The position numbers and the translations under genes are program-made. Shown here piece by piece: positions 41,694-50,357 of a stretch of DNA of 64,000 nt. This stretch comes from JBOFBH01 sp051657715 (GTDB lineage: Bacteria > Actinomycetota > Actinomycetes > Actinomycetales > Angustibacteraceae): NCBI GenBank assembly GCA_051657715.1, contig JBOFLF010000055.1, positions 1-64,000 of the forward strand, read 5' to 3'. How positions within the stretch are numbered: position 1 is the first letter of the stretch; the number at the start of each line of letters is the position of its first letter. The notes beneath the pieces were generated by a model. That model was not told the DNA's origin. It saw only the letters and a program-made list of their open reading frames with translations, and searched no databases.

Positions 41694-43508
41694 TCATCCC
41701 GCCCGTGGACCAGGACGCCGCCGAACCGCATCGGCAAACGCCTCGCCGCGCGCGGCATAGTCGCGGAACATGTCCATGGACGCTGCCGCGGGTGCCAGCA
41801 GAACGACATCACCCGGGCGCGCCAGGCCAGCGGCGGCGCGCACCACGTCGTCCATGGCATCAGTGTCGGTGCTCGGCACCTCGACCACCGGCACATCGGG
41901 AGCGTGTCGGCGGATCGCGACCGCCAGCTGCGCCCGGTCCCGTCCGATCAGGACGGCAGCGCGCAGGCGGGCGGCATGCCGGGCCACCACACCGTCCACG
42001 TCTGCGCCCTTGAGCAGGCCTCCGGCCACCCACACCACCTGACCGAATGCGGCCAGCGCGGCATCGGCGGCAGCCGGGTTCGTCGCCTTGGAGTCGTCCA
42101 CGTAAGTGACCGCGTCGATCACCGCCACCGTCTCTAGACGGTGCGGGTCTGGCCGGAAGCCGCGCAGGCCGTCCCGTACGGCGTGCGGCGGCACCCCGGC
42201 GGCGCGGGCCAGGGCGGCGGCCGCGAGGGCGTTCGACACCACATGCGGTGCTACCGCGCCACGTTCGAGGCCGGGTTCGAGGCCGGGCTCGCCGTCGGAC
42301 TGGGCGTCGGGCTCAGCCAGGGAGGCGAACCGCTGGATGTCGCCCACGGTGGCCAGCTCGACAGCGGACGTCGCACCTTCGGCGACGAAGGCCCGATCTG
42401 CCAGCACCCCATCGACGACGCCGAGCATCCCGACCGCCGGCACCCCGGTGGTGAAGCCGATCGCTCGGCATCCATCGGCGACGTCGGCATCCCGGACCAG
42501 CTGCTCGGTCTGCGGGTCCTGGACGTTGTAGACGCACGCGACGCGGGTCCGGTGGTACACCTCGCCCTTGTCCCGCGCGTACGCGGCGAGCGACCCGTGC
42601 CAGTCCAGGTGGTCTGGCTGCACGTTGAGCACCGCGCTGGCCAGCGGTGCGATCGAGTGCTCCCGGTCCGGCCCCAGCCAGTGCAGCTGGAAGCTCGACA
42701 GCTCGACCGCCAGGACGTCGTACGGCCCGCCGCCATGGTCACGAACCGAGCGCCCACCCGAGGAGCGCCCGCCTGGAGGTAGCCCACCGGAAGGGTGCCG
42801 GTCGGCGGATCGCCCGTCGGAAGGACCAGTCGCGAGCACGGCATCCAGGACCGGCCGACCGACGTTGCCCGCCGCGACCGATCGCAGACCGGCGGCCCGC
42901 AGCATCGCGTCCAGCATCCGCACCACCGTGGTCTTGCCGTTGGTGCCGGTCAGGGTCAGCCAGGGTGGCCCGCCACCAGCCGGCCGCAGCCGCCAGGCCA
43001 GCTCGACCTCTCCCCAGACCGGCACACCGGCTCGTTGGGCGGCCACCAACAACGGCTGGTCCGGGCGCCACCCGGGCGAGGTGACCACCAGATCGGGCGG
43101 CTGACCGCCTACCGCGGTCGGCCAGTCCTGGACGGCCCCGGCGCCTAGCCGCACGTGTGCGCCGACCGCCCGGAGCAGGTCCGCGCGCTCCTGCTCGAAC
43201 AAGCCGTCCCGGCCGTCCACCACGCGGACTCGGGCGCCCCGCCGAGCGAGCGCGTCCGCAGCGGCAAACCCGCTGACCCCGGCCCCGGCGACCAGGACGT
43301 CCACCCCGGTCCAGTCGGCCGACGCGTCCAGCAAGCCATCCGTCCGTCGGCCGACCGAACCGCCGTGCCGGTCATGATCACCGCGACCGCCTTGCCGGTC
43401 ATGATCACCGCGACCGCCTTGCCGGTCATGATCACCGCGACCGCCTTGCCGGTCATGATCACCGCGACCGCCGTGCCGGTCAGCGCGGACACCACCGTCG
43501 GACGTCAC
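41694..43508 (-). CDS. murD: UDP-MurNAc-Ala-D-Glu ligase MurD with repeat extensions
   Basis: Adds D-glutamate. Core: VDVLVAGAGVSGFAAADALARRG, LTLTGTNGKTTVVRMLDAMLRAAG, AVELSSFQLHWLGP, HLDWHGSLAAYARDKGEV, TYVDDSKATNPAAADAAL and LLAPAAASMDMFRDYAARGEAF. With the GTG at 43508 (GTGA overlap with mraY) the protein has 604 aa, against roughly 450-480. The extra parts are an N-terminal region of about 70 residues made of four RGDHDRQGG nonapeptides, a Pro/Gly/Ser loop near 215-240, and a doubled EPGLEPGLE. A later GTG just before DVLVAG could be the true start, leaving the repeats as leader; the overlap argues for 43508. Confidence 0.93.
   Translation of the reverse strand: MTSDGGVRADRHGGRGDHDRQGGRGDHDRQGGRGDHDRQGGRGDHDRHGGSVGRRTDGLLDASADWTGVDVLVAGAGVSGFAAADALARRGARVRVVDGRDGLFEQERADLLRAVGAHVRLGAGAVQDWPTAVGGQPPDLVVTSPGWRPDQPLLVAAQRAGVPVWGEVELAWRLRPAGGGPPWLTLTGTNGKTTVVRMLDAMLRAAGLRSVAAGNVGRPVLDAVLATGPSDGRSADRHPSGGLPPGGRSSGGRSVRDHGGGPYDVLAVELSSFQLHWLGPDREHSIAPLASAVLNVQPDHLDWHGSLAAYARDKGEVYHRTRVACVYNVQDPQTEQLVRDADVADGCRAIGFTTGVPAVGMLGVVDGVLADRAFVAEGATSAVELATVGDIQRFASLAEPDAQSDGEPGLEPGLERGAVAPHVVSNALAAAALARAAGVPPHAVRDGLRGFRPDPHRLETVAVIDAVTYVDDSKATNPAAADAALAAFGQVVWVAGGLLKGADVDGVVARHAARLRAAVLIGRDRAQLAVAIRRHAPDVPVVEVPSTDTDAMDDVVRAAAGLARPGDVVLLAPAAASMDMFRDYAARGEAFADAVRRRPGPRAG
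42264..42287 (-). repeat. 12-bp direct repeat in murD
   Basis: TTCGAGGCCGGG at 42264-42275 is repeated exactly at 42276-42287. Encodes the PGLE doubling in a loop of MurD. Confidence 0.8.
43365..43472 (-). repeat. 27-bp tandem repeat, 4 copies, murD 5' end
   Basis: Four 27-bp units at 43365, 43392, 43419 and 43446, differing at only the first base, with a partial fifth at 43473-43482. Each contains GGTCATGATCACC and so a TGATCA palindrome. In the murD frame it encodes RGDHDRQGG; in another frame each unit holds an ATG preceded by GGTGATC. No divergence between copies suggests recent expansion. Confidence 0.96.
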
Positions 43509-44605
43509 GTGCCGACGACCCACTCGGCGTAGAAGATTCCCAGGCCGAGGGCGACGAACAGGCCGGCGATGATCCAGAACCGGATGACGATCGTCACCTC
43601 GTGCCAGCCGAGCAACTCGAAGTGGTGCTGCAGCGGCGCCATCCGCAGCACGCGACGACCGGTGAGCTTGAACGAGCCGACCTGGGCGATCACCGACAGG
43701 GTGATCACCACGAACAATCCGCCGATGACCAGGAGCAGCAGCTCGGTCCGGGTGGTGATGGCCAGTCCAGCCAGAGCACCGCCGAGCGCGAGCGATCCGG
43801 TGTCACCCATGAAGATCTTCGCCGGGGAGGCGTTCCACCACAGGAAGCCGATGCACGCCCCCATCAGGCACGCGGCCACGACGGCGAGATCGCGCGGGTC
43901 CCGGACCTCGTAGCACTTGAGCGCGGCGACGCTGCCGTCGTCCAGGGTGAGGTTCTGGCAGTTCTGGTTCGACTGCCAGATGCCGATCAGCACGAACGCC
44001 CCGAACACCAGGGTGCTGGCCCCGGTGGCCAGGCCGTCCAGGCCGTCGGTGAGGTTCACCCCGTTGCTGGCCGCCGCGATCATCACCAGGGACCAGACCA
44101 CGAACAGCAGCACGCCGACCGTGGCGCCCAAAAACGCCAGGTCCAGGCCGGTATCGCGGATGAAGGAGACCTGGGTGGACGCCGGGGTGCGGAAGTTCTG
44201 GTTGGGGAACTGCAACGCCAGCACCGCGAACACCACCGACACGGCAGCCTGCCCCAGCAGCTTCGGGACCGTTCGCAAACCCAGGCTGCGCTGCTTGCTG
44301 ATCTTGATGTAGTCGTCCAGGAAGCCGACCACACCGAGCCCGGCGGTCAGCCCCAGCACCAGGATCGCGCTCCACGTCGGCGGGGTGAGCGTGACGACGT
44401 GGGCGACCACGTAGGCGCTCAGCGCGGCCCCGATGATCACCGCGCCACCCATGGTGGGGGTGCCTCGCTTGGTGTGGTGCGAGGTCGGGCCATCGTCCCG
44501 GATAAACTGGCCATAGCCACGCTTGACCAGGAACCGGATGTACAACGGAGTGCCAAGCAACGAGACCAGCAACGCCACCGCCACCGCGGCCAGGACGGTC
44601 CTCAC
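43505..44605 (-). CDS. mraY: Phospho-MurNAc-pentapeptide transferase MraY
   Basis: Forms lipid I from UDP-MurNAc-pentapeptide and undecaprenyl phosphate. About ten membrane helices. Catalytic motifs: DDGPTSHHTKRGTPTMGG, VVGFLDDYIKISKQRSLGL with the double Asp, NGVNLTDGLDGLATG, and FLWWNASPAKIFMGDTGSLALGG; APLQHHFELLGW near the end. 366 aa. The GTG at 44605 overlaps the murF stop as GTGA. Confidence 0.97.
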   Translation of the reverse strand: MRTVLAAVAVALLVSLLGTPLYIRFLVKRGYGQFIRDDGPTSHHTKRGTPTMGGAVIIGAALSAYVVAHVVTLTPPTWSAILVLGLTAGLGVVGFLDDYIKISKQRSLGLRTVPKLLGQAAVSVVFAVLALQFPNQNFRTPASTQVSFIRDTGLDLAFLGATVGVLLFVVWSLVMIAAASNGVNLTDGLDGLATGASTLVFGAFVLIGIWQSNQNCQNLTLDDGSVAALKCYEVRDPRDLAVVAACLMGACIGFLWWNASPAKIFMGDTGSLALGGALAGLAITTRTELLLLVIGGLFVVITLSVIAQVGSFKLTGRRVLRMAPLQHHFELLGWHEVTIVIRFWIIAGLFVALGLGIFYAEWVVGT

Positions 44606-46080
44606 CGGGCGGTCTCCAGTCCAGCAGCGCCCAGTCCGACGGCGCCCGATCCGACGGCGCCCGATCCGACGGCGCCCGATCCGACGACGCCTGATCCGAC
44701 GACGTCGGCGACGAGTCGGTCACCGAGCAGCCGGAGCCCGGAATCCCGGCTGGACTTGAGCAGCACCACATCACCGGCCTCCAGCTCGACCTGCAGCAGC
44801 TTGTAGGCCGCGTCCACGTCCGGAACCCAGACCGCGCCGTCGACGTCGTCCATTTGACTGGCCGCACCGGCGTACACGGCGCGGGCACCGGACCCGACCG
44901 CGACCACCCGATCCACCCCGAGGTCGACGGCAGCCGCCCCGATCCGCTCGTGCTCGTTGGCCGAGTCCGCACCCAGCTCCAGCATCTCGCCGAGCACGGC
45001 CCACGTCCGGCCAGACCGAGCCATCCCGACCAGGGCGGCCAACCCGGCACGCATCGACTCCGGGTTGGCGTTGTAAGCGTCGTTGACCACGCGGACGCCG
45101 TCCGGGCGATCGGTGACCTCCATCCGCCAGCGGTTGGCGGGCACCGCACGGCTGAGCGCCGCGGCCACCGCTGGCAGGGTTATGCCCAGGTGCAGCGCGA
45201 CCGCGGTCGCCGCCAGCGCGTTGCTGACCTGGTGCCGGCCGTGCAGCGCCAGCCGCACCTCGACCTGCTCGTGACCCGAGACCACCGTGAACGTCGCCCG
45301 CGCCGACTCGTCGAGGCGGACGTCGACCGCGCGCACGTCCGCCTCCGGACCCTCGCCGAACCACCGGACGGTTGCCGTGGTGCTGGCCGCCATCCCCCGG
45401 ACCAGCGGATCGTCCACGTTGAGCACCGCGACCCCGTCCGCCGGCAACGCCTGCACCAGCTCGGACTTGGCAGCGGCGATCGCCGCACGAGTGCCAAACT
45501 CGCCGAGGTGGGCCGAACCCACGTTGAGCACCACTGCCACCTGAGGTCGGGCGATCGCGGTGAGGTAGGCAATGTGCCCGGCACCTCGGGCGCCCATCTC
45601 GGTCACCAGGTACCGGGTCGACCGATCGGCACGCAGCACGGTGAGCGGCACGCCCACCTCGCCGTTGAAGGATCGCTCGGTCGCGACCGTCGGCCCGTGG
45701 GCGGCGAGCACGTGATCGATCAGATCCTTGGTGCTGGTCTTGCCGGAGGACCCGGTGATCCCGATCACGGTGAGCCCGCCGAGCTGGGCCAGGACGCCAC
45801 GAGCCAGATCGGCGAACGCCTGCTGCACGTCCGGCACCAGCACGGTGGGCAGACCGGGGGCCACCCGGGTGGCCAGGACCGCAACCGCACCGCGCTCGGC
45901 GGCCTGGTGCACGTAGTCCACGCCATCGGCGTGCTCGCCCACCCGGGCCACGTACAGGCTGCCCGGGCCGCTGTCGCGGGCATCGGTGACCACTGGCCCG
46001 TCGACCACCACGTCGGCCGCGGCGGCATCGACCACCCCGCCGACCACGGACGCCACCTGGGCCAGGGAGAGCGGGATCAT
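44602..46080 (-). CDS. murF: UDP-MurNAc-tripeptide D-Ala-D-Ala ligase MurF
   Basis: Completes the pentapeptide. Mur ligase domains: N-terminal ARDSGPGSLYVARVGEHADG, ATPase VIGITGSSGKTSTKDLIDHVL with VTEMGARGAGHI, and C-terminal VVNDAYNANPESMRAGL and WAVLGEMLELG. 492 aa. The last 30 residues are VGSGA pentapeptides encoded by a 15-bp array after the natural end LLKSSRDSGLRLLGDRL. The ATG at 46080 overlaps the murE stop as ATGA. Confidence 0.96.
   Translation of the reverse strand: MIPLSLAQVASVVGGVVDAAAADVVVDGPVVTDARDSGPGSLYVARVGEHADGVDYVHQAAERGAVAVLATRVAPGLPTVLVPDVQQAFADLARGVLAQLGGLTVIGITGSSGKTSTKDLIDHVLAAHGPTVATERSFNGEVGVPLTVLRADRSTRYLVTEMGARGAGHIAYLTAIARPQVAVVLNVGSAHLGEFGTRAAIAAAKSELVQALPADGVAVLNVDDPLVRGMAASTTATVRWFGEGPEADVRAVDVRLDESARATFTVVSGHEQVEVRLALHGRHQVSNALAATAVALHLGITLPAVAAALSRAVPANRWRMEVTDRPDGVRVVNDAYNANPESMRAGLAALVGMARSGRTWAVLGEMLELGADSANEHERIGAAAVDLGVDRVVAVGSGARAVYAGAASQMDDVDGAVWVPDVDAAYKLLQVELEAGDVVLLKSSRDSGLRLLGDRLVADVVGSGVVGSGAVGSGAVGSGAVGLGAAGLETAR
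44626..44700 (-). repeat. 15-bp tandem repeat, 5 copies, murF tail
   Basis: GGCGCCCGATCCGAC at 44641, 44656 and 44671, with slightly changed copies at 44626 and 44686. Encodes VGSGA/VGSGV pentapeptides at the MurF C-terminus, just before the mraY start. Confidence 0.93.
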
Positions 46081-47798
46081 CGGGACTCCTGACTGCTCAC
46101 AGCGAACTGGCGCAGGGCCGCCCCGACCTCGACCCGGTCGTCGAACGGATACACCTCGCCGGCGACCTCCTGGCCTTGCTCGTGCCCCTTGCCCAACACC
46201 AGCACCGTGCCGCCGACACCTGCCCGGCGGACGCCCTCGGCGATCGCCGACCGCCGGTCCGGCACGTCCACCACCTCGACCCCCGGCACTCGTCGGGCGC
46301 CCTGCAGCACCGCCGAGCGGATCGCGGCCGGGTCCTCGCCGCGTGGGTTGTCGTCGGTGACCACCACGACCTGGGCACCCTGCGCCGCCGCCTGTCCCAT
46401 CGCGGCCCGCTTGCCCCGGTCCCGGTCGCCGCCGGCACCGATCACCACCACCAGCCGGTCCGGTCCGGTCCGATCACCAGGGGCGGCCTGATCATCAGGA
46501 GCAGCTTGATCACCAGGGGCGGTGGCGACAGCCAACGCCCGGACGGCGCTGGCCACCGCGACGGGAGTGTGCGCGTAGTCGACGACCGCCAGCGGTCCAC
46601 TCACCCCGGCGTCCACCCGCTCCATCCGGCCGGGTGCCCCGCGCGCACCGGCCAGGCCGTCCCGGATCTGCGCCCACGAAAGCCCGGCCGCATGCAGCAT
46701 CACGGCGGCCAGCGCGGCGTTGGTGGCGTTGAACCCGCCCGGCAGCGGGCAGTACAGCTCGACCTGCTCCTTCACACCCGCCAACCGCAGGTCGGTGCCG
46801 CCACCGGCCACCGGTCGCCGGCCCACCTGCCAGTCAGCGGCCGCGTCCGGGTCGACCGACAGCGTGGTGACCGGAACCTCAGCGCGTTCCGCCGCGGACC
46901 TGCTCCCCTCATCGTCGACCACGACGACGGCCTGGCGGCTGTGTTGCGGGGTGAGCAGCAGCTGCTTGGCGGCGAGATACCCCACGAGGTCGCCATGCAG
47001 GTCCAGATGGTCCTGGCTGAAGTTGGTCCAGCCGGCGACGTCCACCACCACGGCGTCCACCCGATGCTGGGCCAACGCCTGGCTGGACACCTCCATCGAG
47101 CACACCTGGACCTGCTGCTCACGCATCGCTGCCAGGAGCGCGTGCAGCTGCGGCGCCTCCGGGGTGGTCCGAACGCTCGGCACGCCGTGGTCGCCGACCC
47201 GGACCTGCACCCCACCGATCAACCCGGTACGCCGACCGGCAGCGCGCAGCACGGCGTCCAGCAGGTAGCTGGTCGTGGTCTTGCCGTTGGTGCCAGTGAC
47301 CCCCAGCAGGGTCAGCGCGGACGCCGGGTCGCCGTACACCCGGGCGCAGACCTGCCCGAGGACCGCGCGTGGGTCGTCCGCCACGAGCACCGCGGGCCGT
47401 GCCGCCAAGCCGGCCACCGAGGCGATCCGGCGGGCGCCGTCCGGATCGGTCAGCACGGCTGCCGCACCGGCTCGAACGGCGTCACCGACAAAGTCCGCGC
47501 CGTGCACTCGGGTGCCGGGTAGTGCGGCGTACAGATCGCCAGGGTGGACCGACCGGGAATCAAGGGTGACGCCGCGAACCGTCGGCTCGGTCGACCCTGT
47601 CGCGGACCCTGTCGCGGACCCTGTCGTCGTTGACCCTGTCGCGGACCACGACGCCGGGGAGACCGCGCCCTCGGTGGCAAAGGTCGCGCCGGCCGTCACG
47701 GCCACCTCGGCGATCGACGAACCGGGGACCGACCGAGGCCGCACGCCAGAGCGGTCGAGGTCGGCGGTGGGTCGCACGCCGGTGAGGCTACCGGTCAC
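46077..47798 (-). CDS. murE: UDP-MurNAc-Ala-Glu ligase MurE (meso-DAP type)
   Basis: Adds the third residue of the stem peptide. DNPRGEDP near the C-terminus is the signature of the meso-diaminopimelate-specific enzyme, so the wall is of DAP type. ATPase loop LLGVTGTNGKTTTSYLLDAVL, TTPEAPQLHALL, SMEVSSQALAQHR and NFSQDHLDLHG are present. The GTG at 47798 overlaps the ftsI stop as GTGA and gives 573 aa, about 60 more than usual: an N-terminal Gly/Ser/Thr stretch with a 12-bp repeat and a three-copy 18-bp insertion (GDQAAP-like) before LVVVIGAGGDRDRGKR. Confidence 0.95.
   Translation of the reverse strand: MTGSLTGVRPTADLDRSGVRPRSVPGSSIAEVAVTAGATFATEGAVSPASWSATGSTTTGSATGSATGSTEPTVRGVTLDSRSVHPGDLYAALPGTRVHGADFVGDAVRAGAAAVLTDPDGARRIASVAGLAARPAVLVADDPRAVLGQVCARVYGDPASALTLLGVTGTNGKTTTSYLLDAVLRAAGRRTGLIGGVQVRVGDHGVPSVRTTPEAPQLHALLAAMREQQVQVCSMEVSSQALAQHRVDAVVVDVAGWTNFSQDHLDLHGDLVGYLAAKQLLLTPQHSRQAVVVVDDEGSRSAAERAEVPVTTLSVDPDAAADWQVGRRPVAGGGTDLRLAGVKEQVELYCPLPGGFNATNAALAAVMLHAAGLSWAQIRDGLAGARGAPGRMERVDAGVSGPLAVVDYAHTPVAVASAVRALAVATAPGDQAAPDDQAAPGDRTGPDRLVVVIGAGGDRDRGKRAAMGQAAAQGAQVVVVTDDNPRGEDPAAIRSAVLQGARRVPGVEVVDVPDRRSAIAEGVRRAGVGGTVLVLGKGHEQGQEVAGEVYPFDDRVEVGAALRQFAVSSQESR
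46469..46522 (-). repeat. 18-bp tandem repeat, 3 copies, in murE
   Basis: GATCACCAGGGGCGGCCT and two variants at 46469-46486, 46487-46504 and 46505-46522. Encodes PGDQAA-like hexapeptides in a loop of the C-terminal domain. Confidence 0.85.
47593..47643 (-). repeat. 12-bp repeats in murE 5' region
   Basis: GACCCTGTCGCG at 47593, 47605 and 47632, with a 15-nt variant (three extra bases) at 47617-47631. Encodes GSAT/GSTTT units in the MurE N-terminal extension. Confidence 0.85.
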
Positions 47799-49723
47799 CC
47801 TGGGGTCAGCTTGATGGTGGGCACACGGGTTCCGGTCGGCGGTACCTGCATCTTCTGCAGCGCGTACTGCATCACCTGGCGGAACACGGGGGCGGCGACC
47901 GCGCCGCCGTAGTACCCGCGGACCGGACGCTGCAGCGTGACGGCGACGACCAGCTGGGGTGCGTCCGCCGGGGCCATGCCGATGAACGACGCGGTGTACC
48001 CGCGGTAGCAGCCGCAGTCCGGGTCGAAACGCTCCGCGGTGCCGGTCTTGCCGGCCACCCGGTACCCCGGTACCCGGGCCTGCGGCGCCGTGCCTTCGTC
48101 GCTGACCGCGCCCTCCAGCATGGTTCGCAGCTCACGGGCGGTCCGGGCATCGACCACCCTGGTCCGGCGGCCCGGCGCGGCCGGCTGCAGCTGCCCACCA
48201 GGACCGACCGAGCCGCGGACGAGCGTCGGCTGCACCCGCACCCCGCCGTTGGCGATGGTCTGGAAGACACCCGTCGCCTGCACCGCATTCACCGACAGAC
48301 CCTGCCCGAACAGGATGGTGTACCGCTGGGAGCCGCTCCACTGCTTCGACGGAGCCAGGATGCCGCGACTCTCCCCCGGGAACGACAGACCGGTCGGCTG
48401 CCCGATGCCGAACCGGCGCAGATACCCGTCCATCTGCTGGGGGCTGAGCCGCTCCCCGGCCAGGATGGTCCCGACGTTGCTGGACTGGGCGAGCACCCCG
48501 GCGAAGGTCAGTCGCTGGGTGGGGTGCGGGTGCGAATCGTGGAACACGGTGCCGGCACGGCCGATCTGGTCCGACACCGTGAACGGCGTGGACGGTCGGA
48601 CGACCCGCTCCTGCAACACCGCTGCCGCCGTCATGACCTTGCTGGTCGACCCCGGCTCGTACACCTCAGACAAGGCGCGGTTGGCCAGGTCACCGGAGTC
48701 GGCGTCGCCCGGTGCGTTGGGGTCGAAGCTCGGGGCGTTAGCCAGTGCCAGCACCTCGCCGGTCCGGACCGACATCACCACCACGGTGCCGGACAACGCC
48801 CCGGTCCGACGAACCTGATCGGCTAGCAGCTGCTCGGCACGCCACTGCAGGTCCCGGTCCAACGTCAGCTGGATGTCCTGGCCCGGGACGGCTGGCTGCT
48901 CCGCGACATCGGTGGTGGCGATGGACCGCCCGCTGGGGTCACGTTGGAACGTGCGGGTGCCGGCACGGCCGGCAAGTTGCTCGTCCAGGCTCAGCTCAAG
49001 GCCGCCCAACGCGGTACCGGCCTGCCCGACGAAGCCGATCACCGGTGCAGCGACACCGTCCGCCGGGTAGGAGCGTTGGGTCACCCGCTCCGCGTGAACT
49101 GCCCCGATCCGCAGCGACCGCACCTGATGCCAGACGTCCGGGGTGACGTTCTTGGCCAGATACACGAAGCGCTTGGTGCCGGTGATCCGACGCCGGACCT
49201 CCCCCTCGTCCATGCCGAGTGCGGTGGCGAGCCCGCGCGCCGCTCCAGCGACCCCCAGCCGCTGCCGGACGGAGCGGCTGGTACGCGGGTCCTCGACGTA
49301 CCGGTAGTACTCGGGCACCACCTTCTGGTCCACCGTGATGTGGTATCGCTCGAGGCTGGTGGCGAACACCACCCCCGACCGGTCCAGCAGCTGTCCGCGG
49401 ACCGCTGGCACCGCCGCCGTGGTCAACCGCCCGCCGAGCGCCTCGCGGGCCATCGCTGACGCGTCCAAGGCTTGCAACCGCAGCAGCTGGGCCGCGAACA
49501 GGCTCAGGACGACGCACGCCGCGACGAACATCGCCCGAGCCCGCCGTTGCGGGATCCCGATCCGGCGACGTGCGTCCCGGTCCGCGGCTAGCCGCCGGTT
49601 GGCCGGGACCGCCCGTCGGGTGACCGCAGATCGGCTGACCGCAGATCGGCTGACCGCAGATCGGGTAGTTGGACGCCTGCTGGCCGTCCTCGATCGGTTC
49701 CGACCGGTCGCAGAGGTCGTCAT
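47795..49723 (-). CDS. ftsI: Septal transpeptidase FtsI (PBP class B)
   Basis: Cross-links septal peptidoglycan. Basic N-terminal tail with a 15-bp repeat (SAVSR units), one membrane helix (MFVAACVVLSLFAAQLLRLQAL, about 65-86), dimerisation domain, then transpeptidase domain with active-site serine in EPGSTSKVMT, SSN in LAQSSNVGTI, and KTGTAERF. A CGC pair (DPDCGCYRG) follows KTG. No PASTA domains. The ATG at 49723 is 2 nt past the ftsL stop; GTG at 49732 would overlap it. 642 aa. Confidence 0.95.
   Translation of the reverse strand: MTTSATGRNRSRTASRRPTTRSAVSRSAVSRSAVTRRAVPANRRLAADRDARRRIGIPQRRARAMFVAACVVLSLFAAQLLRLQALDASAMAREALGGRLTTAAVPAVRGQLLDRSGVVFATSLERYHITVDQKVVPEYYRYVEDPRTSRSVRQRLGVAGAARGLATALGMDEGEVRRRITGTKRFVYLAKNVTPDVWHQVRSLRIGAVHAERVTQRSYPADGVAAPVIGFVGQAGTALGGLELSLDEQLAGRAGTRTFQRDPSGRSIATTDVAEQPAVPGQDIQLTLDRDLQWRAEQLLADQVRRTGALSGTVVVMSVRTGEVLALANAPSFDPNAPGDADSGDLANRALSEVYEPGSTSKVMTAAAVLQERVVRPSTPFTVSDQIGRAGTVFHDSHPHPTQRLTFAGVLAQSSNVGTILAGERLSPQQMDGYLRRFGIGQPTGLSFPGESRGILAPSKQWSGSQRYTILFGQGLSVNAVQATGVFQTIANGGVRVQPTLVRGSVGPGGQLQPAAPGRRTRVVDARTARELRTMLEGAVSDEGTAPQARVPGYRVAGKTGTAERFDPDCGCYRGYTASFIGMAPADAPQLVVAVTLQRPVRGYYGGAVAAPVFRQVMQYALQKMQVPPTGTRVPTIKLTPG
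49621..49665 (-). repeat. 15-bp tandem repeat, 3 copies, ftsI 5' end
   Basis: TGACCGCAGATCGGC at 49621 and 49636, and with one change at 49651. Encodes SAVSR/SAVTR-type units in the cytoplasmic tail of FtsI. Confidence 0.92.
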
Positions 49724-49724
49724 G

Positions 49725-50357
49725 TCAATCACGCCGTCGCGGGCTCGGGGTTACCGTGCTGGTCGCGTTCCGGCGATCCGCTTGTGCCGCAGGCTGATCA
49801 CCCGTGCCCTGATCGTCGGTGCCCTGATCGGGCGTAGCCCGACCGCTCGTGGCCGTCGGCGAGGCACCCGGGCGACTGGCCTCGGCTGGATCGTCTGGGC
49901 CTCGCGAGGCAGCTTCGCTCCGGTCCCCCGGGGCCGACGCTCGGGGGGTGGGCGCCGCTCGAGCCGAACCCAGCACCCGCCCGTCTCGCAGTCGGATGAA
50001 CGCCGGTGGACCAGAAGACACCATGCCGAGCTGCCGCGCGCGCCGCGCCAACTGCTCAGGGGCGGCCCGGCGGTCGATGTCCTGCCGCAGCAGCTGCTCC
50101 CGATCGTCTAGACGGTCGGTGGATTCCCGTAGGTCGTGCAGCCGGAAAGAACCCTGCGCGAGTGCCGTGTTGACCACCAGCAGCCCGATCAGACCAGCGC
50201 CGAGCAAGGCGAGGCACACCCCGGCAAACACCGAGCGACCGCGATCCGGGGACGGCGGGCGGACCACCCGCAACGCTGGCCGGGGTCCGCGAGCCGCACC
50301 GGCACGGACGCGACCCGCGGATGGCGAACGCCGCCCGACGGCCAGGGGCTGGCTCAT
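49725..50357 (-). CDS. ftsL: FtsL-like divisome protein
   Basis: 210-aa bitopic protein in the FtsL position between rsmH and ftsI. Basic cytoplasmic tail, one membrane helix (VFAGVCLALLGAGLIGLLVVNTALAQG, about 43-69), then the short coiled-coil FRLHDLRESTDRLDDREQLLRQDIDRR and the PEQLARRARQLGMV heptad end that is typical of FtsL. The C-terminus has a long Pro/Ala/Asp-rich tail with DQGTD repeats. The ATG at 50357 overlaps the rsmH stop as ATGA. Assigned by position and layout; sequence conservation of FtsL is always low. Confidence 0.85.
   Translation of the reverse strand: MSQPLAVGRRSPSAGRVRAGAARGPRPALRVVRPPSPDRGRSVFAGVCLALLGAGLIGLLVVNTALAQGSFRLHDLRESTDRLDDREQLLRQDIDRRAAPEQLARRARQLGMVSSGPPAFIRLRDGRVLGSARAAPTPRASAPGDRSEAASRGPDDPAEASRPGASPTATSGRATPDQGTDDQGTGDQPAAQADRRNATSTVTPSPRRRD
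49806..49835 (-). repeat. 15-bp direct repeat in ftsL tail
   Basis: GCCCTGATCGTCGGT (49806-49820) and GCCCTGATCGGGCGT (49821-49835), with a partial copy below. Encodes DQGT-bearing pentapeptides. Confidence 0.75.

Noticed and set aside
43365..43482. 27-bp array as a CRISPR
   Set aside because: Units are directly adjacent with no spacers and no cas genes are present; it is a coding minisatellite.
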